This document shows positions 27,232 through 37,516 of a DNA stretch of 64,000 nucleotides, in pieces. The notes under the pieces are model-generated. The model had not been told where the DNA came from. It saw nothing but the letters and a program-made list of their open reading frames with translations, and ran no database searches. The position numbers were made by a program, and so were the translations under genes. The DNA comes from Marinilabiliaceae bacterium JC040 (GTDB taxonomy: Bacteria > Bacteroidota > Bacteroidia > Bacteroidales > Marinifilaceae), in contig SNAP01000011.1 in NCBI GenBank assembly GCA_022496785.1, positions 280 through 64,279 on the forward strand, written 5' to 3'. Position 1 is the stretch's first letter. Each line of letters starts with the position of its first letter.

Positions 27232-28176
27232 ATGAAAGCAATTGTTAAAACAAATTTTCAATTTCCTAAGCAAAAAAACTTATACGTAGGAAAAGTTAGA
27301 GATGTTTATAATATCGATGATAAATATCTTGCAATGGTAGTATCTGATAGAATTTCAGCTTTTGATGTTGTATTACCAGAAGGTGTTCCTTACAAAGGAC
27401 AAATTCTAAATCAAATTGCAACTAAATTTTTAGATGCAACAAGCGACATTGTTCAAAACTGGAAAATTGGTACTCCTGACCCAATGGTTACAGTTGGTCA
27501 TATGTGCGAACCTTTTAAAGTTGAAATGGTTATTCGTGGATATCTTTCTGGACATGCATGGAGAGAATATAAAGCTGGAAAGAGAACTCTTTGCGGAATA
27601 AATCTTCCAGAAGGAATGAAAGAAAATCAGAAATTTCCTACTCCTATTATCACTCCTACAACAAAAGAAGATATTGGACATGATGAAGATATATCAAAAG
27701 AGGAAATTTTATCTTCTGGAATAGTTTCAAAAGAAGATTATGAGGCTTTAGAAAAATATACTTTAGCTTTATTCGAAAGAGGAAGCCAGATGGCAAAAGA
27801 AAGAGGACTTATTCTTGTTGATACAAAATATGAGTTTGGTAAAAAAAATGGTGAAATTTATTTAATTGATGAGATTCACACTCCTGATTCTTCAAGATAT
27901 TTCTACGCTGAAGGGTATGAAGAAAGATTAGATAAAAATGAACCACAAAAGCAATTATCAAAAGAATTTGTTAGAGAATGGTTAATGGAAAATGGTTTCC
28001 AAGGACAAAAAGGACAAGAAGTTCCTAATATGACAGAAGAAATAATTAATAGTATTACAGAAAGATATATTGAATTATTTGAACACATTACAGGTGATAA
28101 ATTTGTAAAAGCTGATAGCGATGATGTTCAAAAGAGAATGAATTCAAATGTATCTGAATTCTTAAATAATCTTTAA
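27232..28176 (+). CDS. purC: SAICAR synthase
   Basis: Phosphoribosylaminoimidazole-succinocarboxamide synthase: ATP-dependent joining of aspartate to CAIR in purine synthesis. 314 residues, the longer eukaryote-like form common in Bacteroidota. Motifs: [16 protein letters not shown], then [16 protein letters not shown] and [11 protein letters not shown]...[13 protein letters not shown]. It follows phoH by 31 bases and ends at a bidirectional terminator. Confidence 0.97.
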   Translation: MKAIVKTNFQFPKQKNLYVGKVRDVYNIDDKYLAMVVSDRISAFDVVLPEGVPYKGQILNQIATKFLDATSDIVQNWKIGTPDPMVTVGHMCEPFKVEMVIRGYLSGHAWREYKAGKRTLCGINLPEGMKENQKFPTPIITPTTKEDIGHDEDISKEEILSSGIVSKEDYEALEKYTLALFERGSQMAKERGLILVDTKYEFGKKNGEIYLIDEIHTPDSSRYFYAEGYEERLDKNEPQKQLSKEFVREWLMENGFQGQKGQEVPNMTEEIINSITERYIELFEHITGDKFVKADSDDVQKRMNSNVSEFLNNL

Positions 28177-28196
28177 AAGATATTTAGCTATTTAAT

Positions 28197-28228
28197 AAAA
28201 AGTCTACTATTTATTTAGTAGACTTTTT
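28197..28228. terminator. Bidirectional terminator overlapping the AGCS gene end
   Basis: AAAAAGTCTACTA (28197-28209) pairs with TAGTAGACTTTTT (28216-28228), 6-base loop. The stop codon of the minus-strand symporter gene (28211-28213) is in the loop, so the stem serves both convergent genes and encodes the last residues of one. Confidence 0.85.
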
Positions 28229-29866
28229 ATTTGAAAATTCTTTTAAATCCTTTTTAATTTCTTTTCTACATACCATTATACATATAACATTAGGTAAAGC
28301 CATTAATGTAAAAGCTATTGCACCAAAACTTAAATATACAGGTTCAAAAATATACATCGAAAAAATTGTAATTATTAGAAAAGATAAATAATATAGCTTT
28401 ATATACTTCTTATTAAATAAGAAAGAAAAAGCAAGTCCTCCGTAATAACCCCAAACTACAATTGTTGTTAATGCTAAGAAAACTATTAAAAGTATAAAAA
28501 TCCCCTTACCCCAAAATCCATAAAGATTTTTAGTGAAAATATGTAACATTAGTTCATCTTCTTTGATAATTGATTTACCTTTAATCACAACCTTATCTAA
28601 TTCTTGAATTTCTCCATCTATTATTTTTAATCTTCCTGAATAATAATTTCCCACTTTATCAAAGAATAAAATATCTTCTGCAAGAGATTTATTATGAATT
28701 ACAGATAAAAAATATAGCATCTCTCCATTTTCTACTAATAAATCACCAGAGAATGTTTTAATTCTGCTACCATACAATAGAAAATCTGATAATTCTTTTA
28801 CATCTTTAGAATTTGTATCATCGTAATGCTTTGCCAAAATTACTAATTGATCATTTTTTAGAATTGTATCATTTTTTTCATTCCAACAACCTGAAGATAG
28901 AATTAATAACCCAGACAAAAAGCAAATTAAAATAGTATCAACAAAAGGTTCTAACATAGCTACTAATCCTACTTTAATAGAATTCTTCTCCTCTGATTTC
29001 ACATATAACATAGCAGAAGAACCTAAACCAGCTTCATTTGATTGTATACTTTTCATACTGCCATTACCAATAGAATAAGCTATTGATGTTCCTAAAAATC
29101 CTCCAATAACAGAATCTGGTGATAATACATCTAGAAATATCATCTTTAATGAAGGTAATATATTCTGATAATTTGATATGATTATAAATACAGAAACAAT
29201 AATAAATGAAAAACCTATAAAAGGAAACATTACTTCTATGAAACAAACTATTCTCTTAAATCCAAAAATCAAAATAAAACCTACTAGAAGTACAATTAAA
29301 AAAACTATAAAATTCAAATCCAAATCGAAAGCTGAACTTATAGCATGAGAAATGATTTCAACTTGTGGTATAGCTCCTAAAAGTATAGCTACAATAATTG
29401 TCATAACAGAAAATAATGTTGCCATAGTAGAAAAATTCATTTTTTCTTTGATAACATACATTGTCCCTCCGTAAAAACGTCCTTTCTCGTTAGTTTTTCG
29501 ATATTTATGAACTAAACTAACTTCTATAAGTTTAGTAGCCATAGCAAAAAAAGCAGCTAATATCATCCAAAATAAGGATGTTGGACCTCCAAAATAAATT
29601 GCTGTAGCCACACCTGTAATATTACCCACACCAACCATACCTGCTATAGATGTAAGAAATAATTGCTTTAAAGAGTATGTATGAGAATTATTAGTGAAAA
29701 ATTTATCTTTTCTTAGAATATTTAGTGCCTTAAAGAAAAAACGGACTTGTGGGAAATTAAAATATACTGTAAAATATATCCCAATAAATATAGCCATAAT
29801 TAAAACTAAACTCATTGGATTGAAGTCTCTCAGAATCGAAAAACCAACTATATATAAATATCTCAT
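28211..29866 (-). CDS. AGCS-family sodium:alanine symporter
   Basis: Inner-membrane cation-coupled amino-acid (alanine/glycine) symporter. 551 residues with about 10-11 hydrophobic helices. Family marks: GMVGVGNITGVATAI near 76-90 with GGP just after, GGTMYVI (usually GPMYYI), and SNEAGLGSSAM at 286-296. Between about residues 327 and 449 lies a soluble insert of roughly 120 residues, with helices and strand-like segments, absent from the ~450-residue bacterial members. Transported substrate not certain. Monocistronic. Confidence 0.88.
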   Translation of the reverse strand: MRYLYIVGFSILRDFNPMSLVLIMAIFIGIYFTVYFNFPQVRFFFKALNILRKDKFFTNNSHTYSLKQLFLTSIAGMVGVGNITGVATAIYFGGPTSLFWMILAAFFAMATKLIEVSLVHKYRKTNEKGRFYGGTMYVIKEKMNFSTMATLFSVMTIIVAILLGAIPQVEIISHAISSAFDLDLNFIVFLIVLLVGFILIFGFKRIVCFIEVMFPFIGFSFIIVSVFIIISNYQNILPSLKMIFLDVLSPDSVIGGFLGTSIAYSIGNGSMKSIQSNEAGLGSSAMLYVKSEEKNSIKVGLVAMLEPFVDTILICFLSGLLILSSGCWNEKNDTILKNDQLVILAKHYDDTNSKDVKELSDFLLYGSRIKTFSGDLLVENGEMLYFLSVIHNKSLAEDILFFDKVGNYYSGRLKIIDGEIQELDKVVIKGKSIIKEDELMLHIFTKNLYGFWGKGIFILLIVFLALTTIVVWGYYGGLAFSFLFNKKYIKLYYLSFLIITIFSMYIFEPVYLSFGAIAFTLMALPNVICIMVCRKEIKKDLKEFSNKKSTK

Positions 29867-29951
29867 CTATAATTTTTTATATATTATTTATAGATTTGAA
29901 TTTATAATATTTTTCAATGATTAACAAATTTAAATACTACTTTATACTCAT

Positions 29952-30692
29952 TTAAGGAAGATACTCCTTGTGAATATTACTCATTGCAGCAAAAATATTG
30001 CTTCTAACATGTGGATTAAAAGTTTCTAATTTTTCTACTAAATCTTTAGCCATATTTCTTTGGGTCATTTTTTCATGAGGACAAGATTTTATTTGTTTTT
30101 CATATTTTTGATAATCAGAATATTCTTGAACTTCCTTCTCTTTATGATATATTAAAGGACGAATTAATGTAAATACACCATCAAACATCTTTAATTTAGG
30201 TGGCATTGAACTCATTATTCCATTATTCATCATATTCATAAGTAGTGTTTCAATTGCATCATCTTTATGATGACCTAGAGCTAATTTATTACAATCAAAT
30301 TCTTTTGCTAATTCGAAAAGAGCTTTTCTTCTATTCCAAGCACATACAAAACAAACAGGTTTAGTTGATTCAACTGATAAATCCACACTTAGAGTTTTAT
30401 ATATAAATTCTACACCTAATTTAGCACAAAAATCTTCTAAATACTTTATGTTTGTTTTATATTCTATATTTTCTACATCTACATGAGCAGCTACAACAGT
30501 ATAATTCAACTTACTGTTTCTTGCTCTATTAGCTAATACTTCAAGCAAAGTCATAGAATCTTTACCTCCCGACAAACCAACAAGAATTCTATCTCCTTCT
30601 TCAATTAAATTATAATCACTGATAGCTTTACCCATTTTACGATAAAACTTACGCATGAATAAACTTTTCTTCTTATTTTCCGTAATAGCCAT
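29952..30692 (-). CDS. ttcA: TtcA-family tRNA 2-thiolation protein
   Basis: Cytoplasmic PP-loop ATPase, predicted to make 2-thiocytidine at tRNA position 32 with an iron-sulfur cluster. 246 residues. PP-loop SGGKDS at 41-46; CFVC at 114-117 supplies two cluster cysteines, with a third in SCPHEKM near 200; GHHKDDAIETLLMN is the second family motif. Divergent from the histidine kinase gene. A related thiolase acting on another base cannot be excluded. Confidence 0.88.
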   Translation of the reverse strand: MAITENKKKSLFMRKFYRKMGKAISDYNLIEEGDRILVGLSGGKDSMTLLEVLANRARNSKLNYTVVAAHVDVENIEYKTNIKYLEDFCAKLGVEFIYKTLSVDLSVESTKPVCFVCAWNRRKALFELAKEFDCNKLALGHHKDDAIETLLMNMMNNGIMSSMPPKLKMFDGVFTLIRPLIYHKEKEVQEYSDYQKYEKQIKSCPHEKMTQRNMAKDLVEKLETFNPHVRSNIFAAMSNIHKEYLP

Positions 30693-30781
30693 ATTTCAAA
30701 AATCTAAAATTCGAACAAAGATTAAATAAATATCTGAATGTTATTGTATGTTAAGTCTAAAAATTTCTAATATTCATTTAT

Positions 30782-30789
30782 TATTTTTG
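30782..30789 (+). promoter_or_regulatory. -7 box abutting the histidine kinase start
   Basis: TATTTTTG ends only 5 bases before the ATG at 30795. If used, the message would be leaderless or nearly so. Confidence 0.4.
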
Positions 30790-30794
30790 GGAAT

Positions 30795-32099
30795 ATGAAT
30801 AAAATTAGACCTAATGCTATAATTATACTTGTTGGTATTTCTGTATTAATATTAATAACAATCCAAACTTGGAGAATTATTAGATCTTATAGAGTGTATG
30901 AAGAACAGATTCATAAAGAGTTAGATGTATCTTTATTTAATTCTTTGAAAAAAGAAAGTCAAATTAGATATAACAAATTTCATAAAAAATATAGCGCCAA
31001 TCTTCCTAATCCAGACGAACTTAGTATGAGTTTATTTTTAAACACAGCTATTTCTAAAATGTTTCCTGAAGGTTGTCATTTGGATCTTGAGAAATTATAT
31101 GATTTATGTTCTGAAGAGTTAAAGAAAAGAAAAATAAGATCAAAATTTCAATTTGAAATAGAAAACCTTTTTAGGGGTAATAAAACTGTATTTCCAAAAA
31201 GAGGAAATTACTTTCCTGCGGCGAGATCTGTACAACACAAAATTGGGAGTAGTGGCTATAACACTATTGCACTAACTATTTCAAATATTGATTCATATAT
31301 TTTTAGTAATTTAAAATGGAGTCTATTAACTAGTTTATTACTTGTTCTTATTAATACTGCATGCCTTTTTTATATGCTATATATAATTATTCGCCAAAAG
31401 AAGATATCAGAAATGAAAAATGATTTTATAAGCAATATGACTCATGAGTTTAAAACTCCTATAGCAACTATAAGTGCAGCTAATCAAGCAATGGAAACTT
31501 TTAAAGCTATGAATCAACTAGATAGATTAGATAAGTATATTGGAATCTCCAAAAGCCAAACTAATAAATTAAATAATCTAGTTGAAGAAATTCTTAATAT
31601 TGCCAAATATGAAAAACCAGATTTTAAGTTAGATATAGAAGACGTTAATATAAATGGAATGATATCTAATTTAATACAACAATACAAATTTAATAATTCA
31701 GATTTTCATTTTAATCAAAACATTATTGAAGTTGGGACTATTAAAGCTGATAAATTTCATCTGCAAAATGCCATAAATAACATATTTGATAATGCTATAA
31801 AATATTCTGAATCAGTGAAGATTGTAGAAATTAATCTTCAAAGAGAAGATAATGGTATTCTTTTATCAATAAAAGACTATGGAAAGGGTATTTCTAAAGA
31901 TCAACAGAAATATATCTTTGATAGATTCTACAGAGCACATACTGGAGATATACATAAGGTAAAAGGATATGGACTAGGATTATCGTATGTAAAAGATATT
32001 ATTGATAGACATAAAGGAAATATAAAAGTCAAAAGTCAAATTGGGAAAGGAAGTGAATTCTTCATATATTTACCAATAGAACAAGAAATACAAAAATAA
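30795..32099 (+). CDS. Sensor histidine kinase
   Basis: 434-residue inner-membrane kinase with helix 1 (about 8-28), a periplasmic sensor region (about 30-165) without a recognisable domain, helix 2 (about 172-198), and the transmitter: H-box FISNMTHEFKTPIATIS with H217, N-box NAINNIFDNAIKYSE, G1 DYGKGIS, F-box FDRFYRA and G2 GYGLGLSYVKDI. The response regulator starts 2 bases after its stop. Overall form resembles the Bacteroides RprX kinase, but I cannot confirm orthology. Confidence 0.92.
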   Translation: MNKIRPNAIIILVGISVLILITIQTWRIIRSYRVYEEQIHKELDVSLFNSLKKESQIRYNKFHKKYSANLPNPDELSMSLFLNTAISKMFPEGCHLDLEKLYDLCSEELKKRKIRSKFQFEIENLFRGNKTVFPKRGNYFPAARSVQHKIGSSGYNTIALTISNIDSYIFSNLKWSLLTSLLLVLINTACLFYMLYIIIRQKKISEMKNDFISNMTHEFKTPIATISAANQAMETFKAMNQLDRLDKYIGISKSQTNKLNNLVEEILNIAKYEKPDFKLDIEDVNINGMISNLIQQYKFNNSDFHFNQNIIEVGTIKADKFHLQNAINNIFDNAIKYSESVKIVEINLQREDNGILLSIKDYGKGISKDQQKYIFDRFYRAHTGDIHKVKGYGLGLSYVKDIIDRHKGNIKVKSQIGKGSEFFIYLPIEQEIQK

Positions 32100-32101
32100 A
32101 T

Positions 32102-32800
32102 ATGTACAAAATACTATATGCAGAAGATGAAGAATCTTTAGCTATGATTGTCAAAGATACAATGGAAGTTAGAGGATATGAGGTTAATTGGTGTAAAAAT
32201 GGTATTGATGCTTTTAAATCATTTAAAGAAGATACTCCTGATATTTGTATCTTCGATATCATGATGCCTGAAATGGACGGGATTGCTCTTGCTAAAGAAA
32301 TAAGGAAAATAAACAATCTAATCCCTATTATCTTTTTAACAGCTAAATCTCAAACGACAGATGTATTAGAAGGTTTTGAATCAGGAGCTAATGACTATAT
32401 GAAAAAACCTTTTAGTATAGAGGAGCTTTTAGCAAGAATAAATGCGATTTTATCAAGAGATGAATTAGTTAATCACGACTCTCCTTCTTTAATAGATACA
32501 AGTATATTTACTTTAGGAGATTACACTTTTAATTATACAACACAAGAGTTGTTTTACAATAATGAGAAAACTAAGAAATTAACTTCTAAAGAAAATGAAA
32601 TTCTTAAGATGCTATGTGAAAACAAGAATAATGTACTAGAAAGAAAGATTGTTCTTGAGAAGCTTTGGGGTGATGATGGTTTCTTTACTGCTAGAAGTAT
32701 GGATGTATTTATTACAAAACTTAGAAAATATCTTAAAAACGACGACAGACTTGAAATAATTAATGTCAGAGGTGTAGGTTTCAAATTTATTGCTCCCTGA
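32102..32800 (+). CDS. OmpR-family response regulator
   Basis: 232 residues: receiver domain (about 1-120) with acidic pocket AEDE at 7-10, phospho-acceptor D52 in FDIMMPEMDG and K103-area FLTAKS/KKPF; then a winged-helix DNA-binding domain (about 135-232) with LTSKENEILKML and RSMDVFITKLRKYL. Partner of the kinase just upstream; resembles RprY of Bacteroides. Ends in a strong terminator. Confidence 0.93.
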   Translation: MYKILYAEDEESLAMIVKDTMEVRGYEVNWCKNGIDAFKSFKEDTPDICIFDIMMPEMDGIALAKEIRKINNLIPIIFLTAKSQTTDVLEGFESGANDYMKKPFSIEELLARINAILSRDELVNHDSPSLIDTSIFTLGDYTFNYTTQELFYNNEKTKKLTSKENEILKMLCENKNNVLERKIVLEKLWGDDGFFTARSMDVFITKLRKYLKNDDRLEIINVRGVGFKFIAP

Positions 32801-32820
32801 TATATTGCATATTATATATA

Positions 32821-32863
32821 AAAAAAGGATCACTTTTAATGTTTCAAAAGTGATCCTTTTTTT
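32821..32863. terminator. Bidirectional terminator between response regulator and trkH
   Basis: Near 17-bp stem: AAAAAAGGATCACTTTT (32821-32837) with AAAAGTGATCCTTTTTT (32846-32862), 8-base loop, between convergent genes. Confidence 0.9.
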
Positions 32864-32874
32864 ATTAATCATTT

Positions 32875-34326
32875 TTATTTATAAAAAGCCTTTGTACCTA
32901 TTATCAATAAAGGAAAAATCTCTAATCTTCCTAATATCATATTAAAACATAAATATAATTTTCCAAACATAGACACTGATGCAAAATTTTCTGTAGGGCC
33001 AATATTTCCAATACCTGGACCAATACCTCCTAGTGTTGTAATTATACTACTTGTTGCAGTTTTAATATCAGAACCTAAAAATGTCATTATTAATGATCCA
33101 ACAAGAAATACAATAAAATATATTACAATATAAGTAGAAACACTATGAACCAATGTTTGAGGTAGAACTTTATTATTATATTTCACAGGATAGATATAAG
33201 AAGGATTAAGCATCTTAACAAAAATTTGTTTAATTTTCTTAAATGCTATAACATAACGAGCAATTTTAATACCACCACCTGTAGATCCAACACTTGCACC
33301 TATGAACATACTAAGGAAGACTAATACTATACATATATTTGGCCACAACTCATAATCGGCAGATGCAAATCCTGTAGCTGTAATTATAGATACTATCTGA
33401 AATAAAGCATGTCTATATGCCAATTCAAAATCAAAATTAAAGGTTTTAAGAGCAAATAGAGCTATTAATAATGGAATTCCAATTGATAAACCTAAATACC
33501 ATTTAAATTCTTCATTTTTAAAGACAGATCTTGGTTTACCCATTATTAAAAGAATATGAAGTGCAAAGTTCATCCCAGACAAAAACATAAAAATAATAAC
33601 AATGTATTGTATTGTCGGAGAGAAATCTATTAAACTTGTATTTTTAGTTGAAAAACCACCTGTAGCCGTTGTAGCAAAGGAATGACATACAGAATCGAAC
33701 CACGACATTCCAGCGAGTTTCAAGAATAAAGTTTCAAGTCCTGTTAGCAATATATATATTCCCCAAAATTGTCGCGCCATATCTATCAATTTAGGCTTAA
33801 TTTTATCTACAGAAAGAAAAGCCCCTTCCATAATCATTAAGTTAATACCATTCTTTTTAATAAAAGGCATAACGGCAACAACTAAAACAATAATTCCCAT
33901 TCCTCCTAACCAATGAGTTTCGGCTCTCCAAAATAAAATACTTTTAGGTAAAGCTTCTATATCCGATAAAATTGAAGAACCTGTAGTAGTAAATCCTGAT
34001 ATAGTTTCAAACAAAGCATTTACATAATTGGGAATAGTATTTGAAAATATATATGGAAGAGTTCCAAATAAAGACATAAATAGCCAAATAGTTGAAACGG
34101 CAATAAAACTATCACGTATACTTAATTCTTCTTTTACAACATGCTTATTACTATACAGTAATAATGCTCCTGAAAAAGCTGTAAATGCAAAGGCTCCTAA
34201 AACAGCTATTGCTTTAGATTCTTCATAATATAGAGCCACCAAATATGCTATAAGTATAAAAATACTTTCTATTAGCAAACATGTACCAGCTAATCCTAAT
34301 ATTCTTCTAATGTGAATTCCTCTCAT
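32875..34326 (-). CDS. TrkH-family potassium uptake protein
   Basis: Inner-membrane K+ translocating subunit. 483 residues, about ten helices with four pore-loop repeats: TISGFTTTGSSIL, SFATTATGGFSTKNTSL, a third with ATGFASADYELWP followed by STGGGIKIAR, and the last near TLGGIGPGIGNIGP. Such proteins work with a cytoplasmic TrkA; no trkA is adjacent, although an RCK-bearing channel is present at the window start. A lone promoter box lies 72 bases upstream. Confidence 0.94.
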   Translation of the reverse strand: MRGIHIRRILGLAGTCLLIESIFILIAYLVALYYEESKAIAVLGAFAFTAFSGALLLYSNKHVVKEELSIRDSFIAVSTIWLFMSLFGTLPYIFSNTIPNYVNALFETISGFTTTGSSILSDIEALPKSILFWRAETHWLGGMGIIVLVVAVMPFIKKNGINLMIMEGAFLSVDKIKPKLIDMARQFWGIYILLTGLETLFLKLAGMSWFDSVCHSFATTATGGFSTKNTSLIDFSPTIQYIVIIFMFLSGMNFALHILLIMGKPRSVFKNEEFKWYLGLSIGIPLLIALFALKTFNFDFELAYRHALFQIVSIITATGFASADYELWPNICIVLVFLSMFIGASVGSTGGGIKIARYVIAFKKIKQIFVKMLNPSYIYPVKYNNKVLPQTLVHSVSTYIVIYFIVFLVGSLIMTFLGSDIKTATSSIITTLGGIGPGIGNIGPTENFASVSMFGKLYLCFNMILGRLEIFPLLIIGTKAFYK

Positions 34327-34397
34327 ATCTGTCGGTAAAAATATGAAATACTAATTTAATGTAAGTAGTAATTTTAAAAAAAACTTGAAACAGGCTG

Positions 34398-34405
34398 CAA
34401 ATGTA
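34398..34405 (-). promoter_or_regulatory. -7 box of trkH
   Basis: Minus-strand TACATTTG, about 72 bases before the ATG; no well-spaced -33 element. Confidence 0.45.
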
Positions 34406-34538
34406 TAGTTTTAGATAGAAAGAAAGAATAGCCCAAAATCAAAAAAATATGTTAAAAACATTAATATTTACAATCATGTTATAAATTAATACTTAATTTC
34501 AACCTCTAAATAATAATATATCATCTAATAATATTGTA

Positions 34539-37355
34539 ATGAAAAGAATTATGAATTTATTAGGCTTGGTTTTGTTATTAGCTTTACCATATTTTGCTAA
34601 TGCGCAACAACAACCAAACCTACACCAGCCAGTCCCTATGGATAACGCTGTAAAAAAAGGTGTATTGCCTAACGGAATGACATACTATATATGCCATAAC
34701 GAAGAACCTAAAGACAGAGCAAGCTTCTACATTATACAGAATGTTGGTGCTCTTCTTGAAAACGACAATCAAAATGGATTAGCTCACTTTCTAGAGCATA
34801 TGTCTTTTAATGGTACTAAACATTATCCTGGTAAAGGAATTATTAGTACAATGGAAAAACATGGTGTAAAATTCGGTAGAGATGTTAATGCTTATACAGC
34901 TTTTAATGAAACTGTTTATAACCTTTCAAATGTTCCTGTAAAACATGAAGGTCTTATGGACAAATGTTTATTAGTGTTAAATGACTGGTCTAATTATTTA
35001 CTTCTTACTGAAGAAGAAATTGATGCTGAAAGAGGAGTTATTAGCGAAGAGTGGAGAACTAGAAGAAATGCAAGTTTTAGATTAAGAAATCAATTCTTCC
35101 CTGTACTTCTTAAAGGATCTAAATGGGCGGTACGTGATGTTATTGGTGATTTAAATATCATTCAAAACTTCAAACCAAAAACTATTAGAGATTTCTACCA
35201 TGATTGGTATAGAACAGATCTTCAAGCTATTGCTATTATTGGAGACTTTGATGTTGCTGAAATGGAAGCAAAAGTTAAAAAGATGTTCTCTAAAATTCCA
35301 GCGGTTAAGAATCCTCGTAAAAGACCTGACTTTAAAATTCCTAATCATAAAGAAACATACTATTGTTTAGCTACTGATAAAGAAGCTGCTACTTCTGATA
35401 TTAATATGTTTATCTTAAAAGAAGATTCTAAAGTAAAAGATTTAGCAGAATTAAAAGATCAAGTTACTGAAGCTTGCTATAACCTAATGCTAAGATCTCG
35501 AATGAAAGAAATCATGCAAAAAGGTGATAATGAATGCTTATCTATGTCTGCTGGTAATTCTAAATTTCTTAGAGGTTATAAAGCTTTCTCTATAAGTACT
35601 ACTGCTAAACCTAATAAAGAAGTTGAAGCTTTCAAAGCTGTTTATACAGAATGTATAAGAGCTGAACGTCACGGTTTCCTTCAATCTGAATTAGATAGAG
35701 CAAAAGCTGATTTAAAAGCTTATCTTGAAGAAGATTATAATACAAGAAATGAAAGATCTAATGATAGAATAGCAAATTCTATTAAACAAGATTTCTTAAA
35801 TAACGAAACTATTACTAATCCTGTATTTGATTATAAATTTGGTTTATTCTGTCTTCAATTTACTACTCTTAAAGACGTTAATACTTTCGCTAAGAATGTA
35901 ATGCCAGAGGAAAATAGAACAATTGTAATTACAGGTCCTTCTACTGGTGTTAAACACGCTACTGAAGCTGAAATGAAACAAGCTATTGCTGATGTAGAAG
36001 CTTCTACTATCAATGCATACGTAGATAATGCAGCTAATAAACAATTAATCGATGCATCTAAAATCAAAGCTGGTAAAGTTGTTTCGACTAAAGAACTTAA
36101 AAATTTTGGTGCTAAAGAATGGACTCTTTCTAACGGTGCTAAAGTAATTTTCCGTAAAGCAGATTACGAAAAAGAACAAATCACTCTTAATGCATGGTCT
36201 AAAGGTGGAACTTCTCTTATCGAAAACAAAGATTTAGTTTCTGCTGAAAATACTGCTGCTTTTATAAAGAAATTTGGTTTAGGAGAATTTGATGCTTCTA
36301 CTTTATCTAAAGTTCTTGCAGGTAAAAATGTAAGCGTATCACCATATATTAGTGGTATCACTGAAGGTTTCTCAGGTTTTTCTGTACCAAAAGATGCAGA
36401 AACAATGATGCAAATGCTTAATTTATACTTTGAAAATCCTCGTTTCGATAAAAAAGTATTTGAAGTAACAAAAGGTAGATTAGCAACTCAAATTGAGGCT
36501 CTTAAAAATAATCCTCAAAAAATCCTAAGTGACTCTATTAAAACAATCTTCTCAAACTACAATAAGAGATCTCATCTTCAAAATAAAGAGTATATCAATG
36601 CATTAAACTTCGATAAGATTCAAAAAATCTATAAAGAAAGATTTAATAATATTGGTGATTTCACATTCTTAATTGTTGGAAATATTGATGAAGCTACTGT
36701 AAAAACATTAGCAGAAAAATATATTGGCTCTATAAAAGGTGAAAATAGATCTGAAAAATGGATTGATAGATCAGTACCTACTCCTAAAGGAAAAACTACT
36801 AAAGTATTAACTATTCCTATGCAAACAGAAAAAGGAACAGTTATTGCTAAATACTCTAATACTAAATTAAAATATAATGCTTACAATCTTTTAACATTAA
36901 AGGTTATTAAGAACATTCTTGATTTAAGATACACTGAAGAAATTAGAGAAAAAGAAGGTGGAACTTATGGTGTTGGTGTTTTCACTGGTGCTAAAATGAA
37001 TCCAAATAGAGAATTCAATGTATTTCTTCAATTTGATTGCGATCATAATAAAGCTGACCATTTAAAAGGTCTTTGTTATAAGATTATTGACCGTTTAATT
37101 AAAGAAGGTCCATCACAAAAAGATTTTGATAAAGCTATTAAAGCACTTAAGAGTGATAGAAAACGTCAAAAACCTCATAACGAATATGTAAGAAAAAATA
37201 TCAAAACTTATTACATGACAGGTATTGATATGAGCGCAGACAAAAACTACGAAAAGATCATTAACAAATTAAATGTCAAAAGAATACGTAAAGCATTCAA
37301 GAAATTCTTCAAGAAAGCTAACTTGATTGATGTTACTGTTCTTCCTAAGAAATAA
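34539..37355 (+). CDS. M16-family zinc metallopeptidase
   Basis: 938 residues, secreted (signal peptide to about ANAQ, residue 23). The N-terminal catalytic M16 domain has the inverted zinc site HFLEH at 83-87 and the third ligand Glu in the later ERGVISEEW; a second and third M16-like domain follow, the C-terminal one with REKEGGTYGVGVF. This is the pitrilysin/insulinase layout as one chain, probably periplasmic and active on peptides. Monocistronic with a terminator. Confidence 0.92.
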   Translation: MKRIMNLLGLVLLLALPYFANAQQQPNLHQPVPMDNAVKKGVLPNGMTYYICHNEEPKDRASFYIIQNVGALLENDNQNGLAHFLEHMSFNGTKHYPGKGIISTMEKHGVKFGRDVNAYTAFNETVYNLSNVPVKHEGLMDKCLLVLNDWSNYLLLTEEEIDAERGVISEEWRTRRNASFRLRNQFFPVLLKGSKWAVRDVIGDLNIIQNFKPKTIRDFYHDWYRTDLQAIAIIGDFDVAEMEAKVKKMFSKIPAVKNPRKRPDFKIPNHKETYYCLATDKEAATSDINMFILKEDSKVKDLAELKDQVTEACYNLMLRSRMKEIMQKGDNECLSMSAGNSKFLRGYKAFSISTTAKPNKEVEAFKAVYTECIRAERHGFLQSELDRAKADLKAYLEEDYNTRNERSNDRIANSIKQDFLNNETITNPVFDYKFGLFCLQFTTLKDVNTFAKNVMPEENRTIVITGPSTGVKHATEAEMKQAIADVEASTINAYVDNAANKQLIDASKIKAGKVVSTKELKNFGAKEWTLSNGAKVIFRKADYEKEQITLNAWSKGGTSLIENKDLVSAENTAAFIKKFGLGEFDASTLSKVLAGKNVSVSPYISGITEGFSGFSVPKDAETMMQMLNLYFENPRFDKKVFEVTKGRLATQIEALKNNPQKILSDSIKTIFSNYNKRSHLQNKEYINALNFDKIQKIYKERFNNIGDFTFLIVGNIDEATVKTLAEKYIGSIKGENRSEKWIDRSVPTPKGKTTKVLTIPMQTEKGTVIAKYSNTKLKYNAYNLLTLKVIKNILDLRYTEEIREKEGGTYGVGVFTGAKMNPNREFNVFLQFDCDHNKADHLKGLCYKIIDRLIKEGPSQKDFDKAIKALKSDRKRQKPHNEYVRKNIKTYYMTGIDMSADKNYEKIINKLNVKRIRKAFKKFFKKANLIDVTVLPKK

Positions 37356-37380
37356 TACACAAAAAATTATCATTTTTAGA

Positions 37381-37408
37381 GAGCACCTTTATAGGTGCTC
37401 TTTTTTTT
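37381..37408 (+). terminator. Terminator after the M16 peptidase gene
   Basis: GAGCACCT (37381-37388) / AGGTGCTC (37393-37400), TTAT loop, then T8. Confidence 0.9.
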
Positions 37409-37464
37409 ATAAAAATAAACATGCTTTTACCAATATAAAATACTTGACTTTTACTAATTAATTA

Positions 37465-37472
37465 TACATTTG
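37465..37472 (+). promoter_or_regulatory. -7 box of pdxST
   Basis: TACATTTG, 44 bases before the pdxS ATG, with CTTG 18-20 bases upstream as a weak -33 element. Confidence 0.55.
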
Positions 37473-37516
37473 TAGGTGAATTTTAAAAGTGAAATTATCT
37501 AAAAAATTAAATAATC

